Source of the DNA: an uncultured Pluralibacter sp.
GTDB lineage: Bacteria; Pseudomonadota; Gammaproteobacteria; Enterobacterales; Enterobacteriaceae
Assembly: GCF_913775985.1 (NCBI RefSeq)
Contig: NZ_CAJYMB010000014.1
Span: 107,437 to 171,436 of the forward strand
Direction of reading: 5' to 3'
Length of the DNA stretch: 64,000 nucleotides
The notes below the pieces were generated by a model. The model was given only the letters and a program-made list of their open reading frames with translations, was not told the DNA's origin and ran no database searches. Of this stretch, positions 56,423-64,000 are shown piece after piece. Made by a program: the position numbers and the translations under genes. Numbering within the stretch: the first letter of the stretch is position 1; every line of letters begins with the position of its first letter.

Positions 56423-57402
56423 AGTGTGGGCCTCCCGGCATCATCGAGGGGATAGTGGCATTTGGACTGGCGTCCGCCGCTGAGGGTATTCAGCTCCGGC
56501 TCCTGGGCGCGGCACTTGTCGTTAGCGTAGGGGCAGCGCGGATTGAGCAGGCAGCCGGTGGGGCGATCGTACTTGCCCGGCACCACGCCCGGCAGCGAGG
56601 CGAGCCGAGCCTTGTCCTGGGCGAACTCCGGCAGGGCGCGCAGCAGCGCCTGCGTGTAGGGATGGCGGGGCGCGCGGAAGATCTCCTGCGCCGCGCCGGT
56701 CTCAACCACCTGACCGGCGTACATCACGATGATTTTGTGCGCGGCTTCGGCTACCAGCGCCAGATCGTGCGTAATCAGCACCAGCGCCATGTTCTCCTGC
56801 TGCTGCAGCTCCAGCAGCAGCTCGATGATTTGCGCCTGAATGGTCACGTCCAGCGCGGTGGTCGGTTCATCGGCAATCAGCAGCTTCGGCCGGCAGGCGA
56901 TCGCCATCGCAATCATCACCCGCTGGCTCATACCGCCGGAAAGCTGGTGAGGGTAGACGTCGAGACGCGAGGCCGGATCGGGAATGCCGACCTGATCGAG
57001 CAGATCGATAGCCCGCTGGCGGCGGGTCTTCCGGTTACCGCCCTGATGCACTTTAATGGCTTCCATAATCTGGAAACCCACGGTGTAGCAGGGATTGAGG
57101 CTGGTCATCGGATCCTGGAAGATCATCGCCACCTCGGCACCTACCAGCTGGCGGCGCTCTCTTTCGGAGATGCGCTGCAGATCGCGGCCGTTGAACTCAA
57201 GCTTTTCCGCCATCACCCGGCCGGGATAATCAATCAGCCCCATGATCGCCAGCGAGCTGACGGATTTTCCGGAGCCGGATTCGCCGACGATGCCGACCAC
57301 TTCACCCTGATTGACGCTGTAGCTGATGCGGTCGACGGCGCGAAACGGTGTGCCTTCGTCACCGAAGTGCACGGAGAGTTTATCTAAATTTAATAACGCC
57401 AT
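56419..57402 (-). CDS. dppD: Dipeptide ABC transporter ATP-binding subunit DppD
   Basis: 327-residue ATPase with Walker [10 protein letters not shown], signature LSGGMSQRV, Walker [12 protein letters not shown] and a C-terminal cysteine motif ([14 protein letters not shown]). Pairs with DppF. Ten nt after dppC; overlaps dppF by 4 nt. Confidence 0.97.
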   Translation of the reverse strand: MALLNLDKLSVHFGDEGTPFRAVDRISYSVNQGEVVGIVGESGSGKSVSSLAIMGLIDYPGRVMAEKLEFNGRDLQRISERERRQLVGAEVAMIFQDPMTSLNPCYTVGFQIMEAIKVHQGGNRKTRRQRAIDLLDQVGIPDPASRLDVYPHQLSGGMSQRVMIAMAIACRPKLLIADEPTTALDVTIQAQIIELLLELQQQENMALVLITHDLALVAEAAHKIIVMYAGQVVETGAAQEIFRAPRHPYTQALLRALPEFAQDKARLASLPGVVPGKYDRPTGCLLNPRCPYANDKCRAQEPELNTLSGGRQSKCHYPLDDAGRPTL

Positions 57403-57412
57403 TGCATGCCTC

Positions 57413-58312
57413 TTACTGCTTCAGCTTGGGATCGAGCGCGTCGCGAAGACCGTCGCCCATCAGGTTAAATGCCAGCACCGTCAGCAGGATAGTGAGACCC
57501 GGGAAGGTCACCACCCACCAGGCGCTTTGCGCAAACTGCAGCACGTCGGAGAGCATCGTGCCCCACTCCGGCGTTGGCGGCTGCGCGCCCATGCCCAGAA
57601 AGCCAAGAGCAGCCATATCAAGAATGGCGTTTGAGAAGCCGAGCGACGCCTGGACTATCAGCGGCGCGAGGCAGTTGGGGAAAATGTTGATGAACATCTG
57701 GCGCATCGCGCCCGCGCCCGCAACCCGGGAGGCGGTGACGTAGTCGCGGTTGACCTCCACCAGCACCGCCGCGCGGGTCAGGCGCACGTAGTGCGGCAGC
57801 GCCACGAAGGTGAGCGCCAGCGCGGCGTTGCTGATTGACGGGCCGAAGACTGCCACCAGTACCAGCGCCAGCAGCAGGCTCGGCAGGGCCAGCATGATAT
57901 CGACAACACGCATGATGATATTGTCCACCAGGCCGCCGAAGTAGCCCGCTACCAGGCCGAGCACGATGCCCAGCGCCAGCGACAGCACCACCACCAGACA
58001 GCCCACCAGCAGCGACAGGCGGGCGCCGTACATCAGGCGCGACAGTACGTCGCGGCCCACATCGTCAGTGCCGAGCAGGTGCGTTAAGGTCCCGCCGTCC
58101 TGCCAGACCGGCGGCGCCAGCAGCGCGTCGCGAAACTGCTCTGCCGGGTTGTGCGGCGCGATAAAGTTGGCAAAGATGGCGATAAGCATCACCACCACGA
58201 CATAGACCAGCCCAACAACCGCGCCTTTGTTGCGCTTAAAGTAGTGCCAGAACTCCTGCAGCGGGGTCATCGGCACCGGCGCTGCAATTTTATTTTCAGT
58301 GACTTGTGACAT
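57413..58312 (-). CDS. dppC: Dipeptide ABC transporter permease DppC
   Basis: 299-residue inner-membrane permease with six hydrophobic segments and the OppC/DppC N-terminal extension ([22 protein letters not shown]). The coupling EAA loop reads [20 protein letters not shown]. Forms the channel with DppB. Follows dppB by 9 nt. Confidence 0.97.
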   Translation of the reverse strand: MSQVTENKIAAPVPMTPLQEFWHYFKRNKGAVVGLVYVVVVMLIAIFANFIAPHNPAEQFRDALLAPPVWQDGGTLTHLLGTDDVGRDVLSRLMYGARLSLLVGCLVVVLSLALGIVLGLVAGYFGGLVDNIIMRVVDIMLALPSLLLALVLVAVFGPSISNAALALTFVALPHYVRLTRAAVLVEVNRDYVTASRVAGAGAMRQMFINIFPNCLAPLIVQASLGFSNAILDMAALGFLGMGAQPPTPEWGTMLSDVLQFAQSAWWVVTFPGLTILLTVLAFNLMGDGLRDALDPKLKQ

Positions 58313-58321
58313 GACGGCCCC

Positions 58322-59341
58322 TTACTTCTTGTGTCGGATACGCGGGTTCACCACGCCGTACAGCAGATCGACCAGCAGGTTGACGAGGATGATCATCGTC
58401 GCCACCAGCAGCACGCCGCCCTGCACCACCGGATAATCGCGGCGCTGCAGCGCGTCAATCAGCCAGCGCCCGAGGCCCGGCCAGGAGAAGATGGTCTCCG
58501 TCAAAATCGCCCCCGCCAGCAGGGTTCCCACCTGCAGGCCAATAACCGTCACCACCGGCAGCATGGCGTTGCGCAGCGCGTGAACAATGATCACCCGCAT
58601 CCGGGTCAGGCCTTTCGCGCGCGCGGTGCGGATATAGTCCTCGCCCAGCACTTCCAGCATCGCCGAGCGAGTCATGCGCACGATCACCGCCAGCGGGATA
58701 GTGCCCAGCACCACCGCCGGCAGCACCATGTGCGCCAGCGCGTCGGTGAAGTCGCCGGGTTCACCCCAGATGGCGGTATCAATCAGCATAAAACCGGTCA
58801 GCGGCAGGGTATCGTCAAGGAACACCGAATCGCTGATGCGCCCGGACACCGGGGCAAGGTTGAGCTGCACCGAGACCAGCATGATCAGCATCATGCCCCA
58901 CCAGAAGATGGGCATGGAGTAGCCGGTCAGCGCGAGGCCCACCGCGGTGTGATCGAAGATTGAGCCGCGTTTTACCGCCGCCAGCACGCCGACCGGAATA
59001 CCGACCGCAACGGCAAAGATCATGGCGCAGACGCCAAGCTCCAGCGTCGCCTGGAAGCGCGGGACGAACTCTTCCCACACCGGCAGGCGGCTTTTTAATG
59101 AAATGCCCAGGTCGCCGTGCAGGACGCCCCAGATATAGTGCAGATATTGCTGCCACATGGGCTTATCGAGGCCCAGCTCCGCCAGGAGCTGCGCGTGGCG
59201 CTCGGGTGAGATACCGCGCTCGCCGGCCATAATCATAACCGGGTCACCGGGGATCATATGAACGAAGGCAAAGGTAAGCAGGGTAATACCGATAAACGTC
59301 GGGATAACCAGCCCCAGACGTCGGAAGATGAACTGCAACAT
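58322..59341 (-). CDS. dppB: Dipeptide ABC transporter permease DppB
   Basis: 339-residue permease of the binding-protein-dependent type; starts MLQFIFRRLGLVIPTFIGITLLTFAFVHMIPGDPV in the typical way (first helix plus PGDP). The EAA-type loop is ARAKGLTRMRVIIVHALRNAMLPV. It lies 160 nt after dppA; hairpins fill that gap, a layout that usually keeps the binding protein in excess. Confidence 0.97.
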   Translation of the reverse strand: MLQFIFRRLGLVIPTFIGITLLTFAFVHMIPGDPVMIMAGERGISPERHAQLLAELGLDKPMWQQYLHYIWGVLHGDLGISLKSRLPVWEEFVPRFQATLELGVCAMIFAVAVGIPVGVLAAVKRGSIFDHTAVGLALTGYSMPIFWWGMMLIMLVSVQLNLAPVSGRISDSVFLDDTLPLTGFMLIDTAIWGEPGDFTDALAHMVLPAVVLGTIPLAVIVRMTRSAMLEVLGEDYIRTARAKGLTRMRVIIVHALRNAMLPVVTVIGLQVGTLLAGAILTETIFSWPGLGRWLIDALQRRDYPVVQGGVLLVATMIILVNLLVDLLYGVVNPRIRHKK

Positions 59342-59421
59342 AACCCGGATTCTCTATAGTGACGACTGGCCTGGCGCCAGCGTCTTTAATTGCTCAAATG
59401 CTTTTCCGCTCCCGTAAAGAA

Positions 59422-59480
59422 AGGCCAGGGTGAAGCGGCGTACTGCCTTTCACCCTGGCCTGCTCCCGAACGGGAGAGGG
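59422..59480 (-). repeat. Hairpins between dppA and dppB
   Basis: Two stems. AGGCCAGGGTGAA (59422-59434) pairs perfectly with TTCACCCTGGCCT (59449-59461), 14-nt loop. Next to it CTCCCG-AA-CGGGAG (59463-59476), followed by AGGG, is a reduced copy of the hairpin repeat seen at 21863 and 25099. In E. coli the same gap holds a REP-type element that protects the dppA mRNA; a like role is inferred. Confidence 0.8.
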
Positions 59481-59501
59481 AATAAAGCGCCGTGCCTGTT
59501 G

Positions 59502-61109
59502 TTATTCGAAAGAGACGGTATCGAAGTGGTGCTTGCCTAACGGATCCACCACGTAGCCTTTGACCTCTTTACGTACCGGCTCGTACACCGTGGAGTGCGC
59601 GATGATTAGCGCCGGCGCCTGGTCGTGCATCACGACCTGGGCCTGTTTGTAGAGTTCGATACGCTTGTTGTGGTCATCGGTAGCGCGGGCCGGCTGAATC
59701 AGATCTTCAAACGGCTTGTAGCACCAGCGTGAGTAGTTGGAGCCGTCTTTTGCCGCGTCGCAGCTGAACAGGGTGGCGAAGAAGTTATCCGGATCCCCGT
59801 TGTCGCCGGTCCAGCCCATCATCACCGTCTGGTGTTCGCCCGCTTTCGCACGCTTGAGATATTCACCCCATTCGTAGGTGACGATGTTGGCTTTAACGCC
59901 CACTTTCGCCCAGTCGGCCTGGATCATTTCCGCCATGCGGCGCGCGTTCGGGTTATACGGACGCTGAACCGGCATCGCCCACAGATCGACAGTGAAGCCT
60001 TTATCCATGCCCGCTTCTTTCAGCAGCTGTTTGGCTTTTTCCGGATCGTAGGAGTAGTCCTTGATGTCGTCGTTGTAGCCCCACATGGTTGGCGGGATCA
60101 GGTTTTTCGCGGCAACACCGGCGCCCTGATAGACCGCTTTGATGATGGCTTCTTTGTTGACCGCGTAGGTCAGCGCCTGGCGAACTTTGACGTTATCCAG
60201 CGGCTTTTTCTCGGTGTTGAAGGAGAGATAGCCCACGTTGAGCCCCGCCTGCTGCATCAGGGTAATGCTCTTATCCTGCTTCATGCGTTCGATGTCGGCC
60301 GGATTCGGATACGGCATAATCTGACATTCGTTTTTCTGCAGCTTGGCATAGCGCACGGAGGCATCTGGCGTGATGGAGAAGACCAGGCGATCGATTTTCG
60401 GCTTGGTACCGTAGTAGCCCGGGAAGGCTTTATAGAGAATGCGGGAGTCTTTCTGATACTGCAGCAGCTGGAACGGACCGGTACCGATCGGGTTGAGATC
60501 CACTTTATCCGGCGTGCCGGCTTTCAGCATGTTGTCGGCATACTCTTTGGAAAGGATAGAGGCAAAGTCCATCGCCAGATCCGCGAGGAACGGCGATTCC
60601 GGGCGGGTCAGTACGAACTGAACGGTGCTGTCGTCGACTTTTTTCACTTCGCTGATCAGGTCAGGCAGGCCCATACCTTCAAAGTATTCGTAGCTGCCGC
60701 CGGAAATTTTGTGGTAGGGGTTTTTGTCGTTTTTCTGACGATCGAAGCTGAATACCACGTCATCGGCGTTCAGGTCGCGGGTCGGTTTGAAATCTTTATT
60801 GTCCTGCCACTTCACGCCTTTGCGCAGGTGGAAAGTGTAGGTTTTGCCGTCGTCGCTGATTTCCCACTTCTCAGCCAGGCCCGGAATGATTTCGGTAGTT
60901 CCTGTTTTGAACTCAACCAGTCGGCTATAAATCGGCACCGAGCTGGCGTCATAGGTGGTACCAGAGGTAAAGAGCTGTGGGTTAAAGCCTTCCGGCGAGC
61001 CTTCAGAACAGTACACCAGGGTTTTCGCCTGAACGCTGGCTGCAACGGTCAGGGCCACCAGGCTTAGACCAAGCTTCAGCATCCCTGACTTTTTCAAGGA
61101 AATACTCAT
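59502..61109 (-). CDS. dppA: Periplasmic dipeptide-binding protein DppA
   Basis: 535 residues with a signal peptide (cleavage at SVQA-KTL) and the SBP_bac_5 fold. It captures di- and tripeptides, and in E. coli also haem, for DppBCDF, and guides chemotaxis with Tap. The mature protein opens TLVYCSEGSPEGFNPQ as in E. coli. ATG at 61109 has GGAG before it. The leader carries a CA-rich element suited to the sRNA GcvB. First gene of dppABCDF. Confidence 0.98.
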   Translation of the reverse strand: MSISLKKSGMLKLGLSLVALTVAASVQAKTLVYCSEGSPEGFNPQLFTSGTTYDASSVPIYSRLVEFKTGTTEIIPGLAEKWEISDDGKTYTFHLRKGVKWQDNKDFKPTRDLNADDVVFSFDRQKNDKNPYHKISGGSYEYFEGMGLPDLISEVKKVDDSTVQFVLTRPESPFLADLAMDFASILSKEYADNMLKAGTPDKVDLNPIGTGPFQLLQYQKDSRILYKAFPGYYGTKPKIDRLVFSITPDASVRYAKLQKNECQIMPYPNPADIERMKQDKSITLMQQAGLNVGYLSFNTEKKPLDNVKVRQALTYAVNKEAIIKAVYQGAGVAAKNLIPPTMWGYNDDIKDYSYDPEKAKQLLKEAGMDKGFTVDLWAMPVQRPYNPNARRMAEMIQADWAKVGVKANIVTYEWGEYLKRAKAGEHQTVMMGWTGDNGDPDNFFATLFSCDAAKDGSNYSRWCYKPFEDLIQPARATDDHNKRIELYKQAQVVMHDQAPALIIAHSTVYEPVRKEVKGYVVDPLGKHHFDTVSFE

Positions 61110-61123
61110 TATTCTGCTCCAAA

Positions 61124-61140
61124 TGTGATGTTGTTGTTGT
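61124..61140 (-). promoter_or_regulatory. CA-rich leader element, likely GcvB sRNA target
   Basis: On the minus strand the dppA leader reads ACAACAACAACATCACA 15-31 nt before the ATG, just ahead of the ribosome site. The known GcvB targets, dppA among them, have such CA-rich stretches that pair with the GU-rich R1 region of GcvB. Identity is by analogy. Confidence 0.65.
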
Positions 61141-61680
61141 ATTAGCCGCCGGACCTTTATTTATGTTTTGACCGGTCTCGGCAGTTGTGCCCGCAGGCAC
61201 CGGGAGGCGTGGAGATTCCTTTCAGGAGAACAGCAGAGTTGCAGCGCAGATTCTCCCTGAAATGCCCCTCGTGCCCTACAATCTGTCAACAGAATGTGAA
61301 TACGTCAATACAGACAACCGGGATTTACAACCGCGTTGAGAATCGGCAGGCAAAGATTAAAAAAACCTCAGGCGCTCCTTATCAGCAGAGAAATTTATGC
61401 TAGCGGCTCAATGCCAGCACAATCTACTTGATACGTTGAAATAACCAGTGATTAACAAATTTATACGAAGATAAAAAATTATTGCGAAATGATGATTATA
61501 TAAACGATTCATGGTGTGAATATGAATGTCGACAGGGGAAAATGCTGGGCTTAGCCATAAGTAACGCCAAATAAATACCAATGTAATATAAAAAAATACA
61601 ATGGAATCTGTCACAAAATAGCGCGTTCAGGGAAGGAAAGAGAACTGAAGGAGATTTTGGAAAGTTTCATCAAAAATGAT
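61141..61680. other. dppA upstream region and junction with birA
   Basis: About 540 nt without a recognisable gene or tRNA. It should hold the dppA promoter (a TTGAC(A/G)-like box is near 61286-61315 on the minus strand, not secure). In E. coli proK follows here; it is absent. This is the likely site of a chromosomal rearrangement, since birA begins right beyond. Confidence 0.55.
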
Positions 61681-61681
61681 G

Positions 61682-61716
61682 AAAAACAGGCCTGGATGCG
61701 CATGTGGATCCAGGCC
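61682..61716 (-). terminator. Rho-independent terminator of murB-birA
   Basis: GGCCTGGAT (61689-61697) pairs with ATCCAGGCC (61708-61716), 10-nt loop, T-rich run (TGTTTTTC) after it on the minus strand. It lies 13 nt past the birA stop. Confidence 0.88.
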
Positions 61717-61728
61717 GGTAGCGCGGTG

Positions 61729-62691
61729 TTACTCGGCGCTGCGCAGAGAGATTTCGCCGCCAACCCACGGTTTTGTTTCACCGTTTTGCTCAAGCAGCAG
61801 CGCGCCCTGTGAGCCAATACCGCGGGAAATACCGTAGATCTCTTTATCACCGATGATCAATTTGACCGGGCGGTTAATAAAGTTGTCCAGCTTTTCCCAG
61901 CGTGACAGGTAAGGCGCGAGGCCTTCCTGCTCGAAAAGACGCAGCGCGGCGCGCAGCTCATTAATTAACCGTACCGCCAGAGTGTTGCGGTCAATGGCAA
62001 TACCCGCTTCCTGCAGGTTGATCCAGCCCTGATTGACGATATCCGACTCGACCCGACGCATGGCCAGGTTAATGCCCGCGCCAATCACGATCTGCGCGGT
62101 ATCGCCGGTTTTTCCAGTCAATTCCACCAGGATACCCGCAAGTTTACGATCGTTAAGATAGAGATCGTTAGGCCACTTCACCCGAACATCTTGCGCGCCG
62201 AGGCTCTGCAATACCTCGGCCATCACAATTCCGATCACCAGGCTCAGGCCGATTGCGGCGGCCGGGCCCTGCTCAAGGCGCCAGTACATGGAGAGATAGA
62301 GGTTGGCACCAAAAGGGGAAAACCATTTTCTGCCGCGGCGTCCGCGGCCGGCCTGCTGATATTCGGCAATGCAGGCGTCACCGGATCGGAGGGTGGCGAT
62401 GCGGTCCATCAGATACTGGTTGGTAGAATCGATAACCGGCAAAACGGTGACGGAGTCGTCGCTGATTTGCCCGCGGATAAATTCGCTGTCCAGCAGCTGG
62501 ATGGGCTCCGGTAGGCTGTAGCCTTTTCCGGGCACGGTGAAAACATCGATGCCCCAGTCCCGCAGAGTGTGGATATGTTTGTTGATGGCCGCGCGGCTCA
62601 TGCCGAGCATTTCGCCCAGCTGTTCGCCAGAGTGAAACTCGCCGTCGGAGAGAATCGAAATGAGCGTCAGCGGTACCGTGTTGTCCTTCAC
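61729..62691 (-). CDS. birA: Biotin-protein ligase and biotin operon repressor BirA
   Basis: 320 residues, bifunctional. The N-terminal winged helix ([29 protein letters not shown] in pieces, residues about 15-45) binds the bio operator; the central domain has the biotinoyl-AMP motif GRGRRGRKW near 115-123; the C-terminal SH3-like domain closes the protein. Makes biotinyl-AMP, then transfers biotin to AccB or, unliganded by AccB, represses bio genes. It overlaps murB by 4 nt, as in E. coli. Confidence 0.98.
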   Translation of the reverse strand: MKDNTVPLTLISILSDGEFHSGEQLGEMLGMSRAAINKHIHTLRDWGIDVFTVPGKGYSLPEPIQLLDSEFIRGQISDDSVTVLPVIDSTNQYLMDRIATLRSGDACIAEYQQAGRGRRGRKWFSPFGANLYLSMYWRLEQGPAAAIGLSLVIGIVMAEVLQSLGAQDVRVKWPNDLYLNDRKLAGILVELTGKTGDTAQIVIGAGINLAMRRVESDIVNQGWINLQEAGIAIDRNTLAVRLINELRAALRLFEQEGLAPYLSRWEKLDNFINRPVKLIIGDKEIYGISRGIGSQGALLLEQNGETKPWVGGEISLRSAE

Positions 62692-63716
62692 GAAATGGCC
62701 TCCACGGCGTTAACTTCACCGGTTTTACCCATAAAGCGTACTTCGGGCTCCAGCCAGACGTCGAATTTCTCGCCCACCTGCTGGCGAATGTAGCGTGCCA
62801 GGCCGACGACATCGCCACTGGTGGCGTGATTTTCATTAATCAGCACCAGCGCCTGATGGCGATGCACGGCGGCACCGCCCATGGCGGTACCCTTAAGCTG
62901 GCACTGGTCGATAAGCCAGCCGGCGGCGAGCTTCACTTCCCCGCCGGGCTGGGGATAATGCGGCGCGTTCGGGAACTGTGCCAGCAGGGCATCCGCCCTG
63001 GCGGCGCTGATAACGGGATTTTTGAAAAAACTGCCTGCGTTACCGTTCACTTTAGGATCCGGCAGCTTGCTCTTGCGCATCTGGCAGACGGCATCAAATA
63101 CCTGACGCGGCGTGACTGTAGCGGGATCGAGCCGGGTGAGATCGCCGTAGCTCAGTACCGGCTGCCACTTTTTGGCCAGCCGGAAGCCAACGGCCACGAT
63201 GGCGTAGCGATCCTGATATTCATGCTTGAAGATGCTGTCCCGGTAGCCAAAGCGGCACTCGTCGGCCATCAGCCGTTTAGTTGTGCCCGTGGCAAGCTCG
63301 ATGCAGTCCACATAGTCGCAGACCTGTTTTAGCTCAACGCCATAGGCGCCGATATTCTGAATGGGGGACGAACCTGCGCAGCCGGGGATCAGTGCCAGAT
63401 TTTCCAGTCCCGCGATCCCCTTTTCCAGAGCCAGGCTGACCAGCTGGTGCCAGTTCTCTCCGGCGCCCACGTGCAGAAGCCACGCATCCGGTGTCTCATT
63501 TATCTCTATGCCCTTGATGCGGTTAATGATAACCGCACCTGCATAGTCTTCCAGAAACAGGATGTTACTCCCTTCCCCGAGAATGATTGCCGGCAGGCCG
63601 TCGGCGATAGCGTGCTGCCAGGCATCAAGGAGCTGCTCTGCGGCATCAATACGAATAATGCGCTCTGCGCGGCGGTCAATACCGAAGGTATTCCAGGGCT
63701 TTAAGGAGAGATTCAT
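62688..63716 (-). CDS. murB: UDP-N-acetylenolpyruvoylglucosamine reductase MurB
   Basis: 342-residue FAD enzyme that reduces UDP-GlcNAc-enolpyruvate to UDP-MurNAc with NADPH in the cytoplasm. FAD-binding phrases [11 protein letters not shown] and [12 protein letters not shown], the catalytic serine in [10 protein letters not shown] and the glutamate in [10 protein letters not shown] are visible. It lies between the rRNA operon and birA as in the E. coli rrnB-murB-birA order. Confidence 0.98.
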   Translation of the reverse strand: MNLSLKPWNTFGIDRRAERIIRIDAAEQLLDAWQHAIADGLPAIILGEGSNILFLEDYAGAVIINRIKGIEINETPDAWLLHVGAGENWHQLVSLALEKGIAGLENLALIPGCAGSSPIQNIGAYGVELKQVCDYVDCIELATGTTKRLMADECRFGYRDSIFKHEYQDRYAIVAVGFRLAKKWQPVLSYGDLTRLDPATVTPRQVFDAVCQMRKSKLPDPKVNGNAGSFFKNPVISAARADALLAQFPNAPHYPQPGGEVKLAAGWLIDQCQLKGTAMGGAAVHRHQALVLINENHATSGDVVGLARYIRQQVGEKFDVWLEPEVRFMGKTGEVNAVEAIS

Positions 63717-63805
63717 AGTGGCTTCCGGATGTAAAAACCCGGCTAGTTTACCGTATTCGCGGCATTTAGGCTTGTGGATAACTCGGTGGACAGGTTGTTC
63801 GTAAA

Positions 63806-63837
63806 CGCAAAAAGGCTCAGTCTTTCGACTGAGCCTT
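63806..63837 (-). terminator. rRNA operon terminator (rrnB T1-like)
   Basis: AAGGCTCAGTC (63812-63822) and GACTGAGCCTT (63827-63837) form an 11-bp stem with a TTTC loop; T-run on the minus strand. Sits 13 nt downstream of the 5S 3' end and is close to E. coli rrnB T1. Confidence 0.93.
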
Positions 63838-63849
63838 CTGCTTTATTTG

Positions 63850-63969
63850 ATGCCTGGCAGTTCCCTACTCTCGCATGGGGAGACCCCACACTACCATCGG
63901 CGCTACGGCGTTTCACTTCTGAGTTCGGCATGGGGTCAGGTGGGACCGCCGCGCTAGTGCCGCCAGGCA
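63850..63969 (-). rRNA. rrf: 5S ribosomal RNA
   Basis: 120 nt on the minus strand, from TGCCTGGCGGC (5') to CTGCCAGGCAT (3'), nearly identical to E. coli 5S including the terminal helix and the CCCATGCCGAACTCAGAAG core. Differences from the E. coli sequence I recall fall at a few positions in the first 25 nt. It is the end of an rRNA operon whose 23S and 16S genes lie beyond the right edge. Confidence 0.97.
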
Positions 63970-64000
63970 AATTCTGCTGCCAACCCGCTCTCGCCGGCCA

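Noticed and set aside
63743..63970. 75-codon frame across the 5S rRNA
   Set aside because: Known artefact: it is the translated 5S sequence plus terminator.

Overview
The window looks like chromosomal DNA of a member of the Enterobacteriaceae in the Klebsiella/Enterobacter/Kosakonia range. Coding DNA is GC-rich by eye, and most proteins closely resemble E. coli proteins of the gor-treF-yhjCDEG-kdgK-yhjJ-dctA-pdeK-bcs-dpp segment, in the same order and orientation. The genus cannot be fixed from the sequence alone.

Layout. 1-233 is the 3' end of gor. 300-2573 is an AT-rich accessory stretch with a GT4 glycosyltransferase and an unrecognised 108-residue protein. 2709-11482 is one minus-strand block read as a desferrioxamine (hydroxamate siderophore) locus: lysine decarboxylase dfoJ, N-hydroxylase dfoA, acyltransferase-synthetase fusion dfoC, an MdfA-like exporter and a FoxR-type TonB receptor, with a candidate Fur site at the head. 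About 950 bases without a convincing gene follow, then a secreted trypsin-like protease, a second UbiB/ABC1-type atypical kinase and treF. Next come yhjC, yhjD, yhjE, yhjG, kdgK (with a strong KdgR operator), yhjJ, dctA and the EAL phosphodiesterase pdeK.

30477-54946 carries two complete cellulose synthase machines side by side. The type II (E. coli-like) locus has bcsRQABC on the minus strand and the divergent bcsEFG, which encode c-di-GMP sensing and phosphoethanolamine modification. The type I locus, bcsO-Q-A-B-C-D-Z, follows on the minus strand. The type II operon lacks its usual bcsZ between bcsB and bcsC. The only endoglucanase gene in the window ends the type I operon, so the two machines probably share it. 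The type I BcsB has a long Ala/Pro/Ser-rich linker and BcsO is Pro/Ala-rich.

55406-61109 is the dipeptide importer operon dppABCDF. It has hairpins between dppA and dppB and a CA-rich GcvB-like target in the dppA leader. Directly upstream of dppA lie birA, murB and a 5S rRNA (the end of an rrnB-like operon), all on the minus strand. In E. coli these flank the other side of oriC at a similar distance, so the dppA/birA junction looks like the breakpoint of an inversion roughly symmetric about the origin.

The joint picture is a free-living or plant/gut-associated enteric with iron scavenging, two cellulose exopolysaccharide systems under c-di-GMP control, and peptide, C4-dicarboxylate and ketodeoxygluconate uptake or catabolism. 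No CRISPR array, complete insertion sequence, prophage or tRNA was found.
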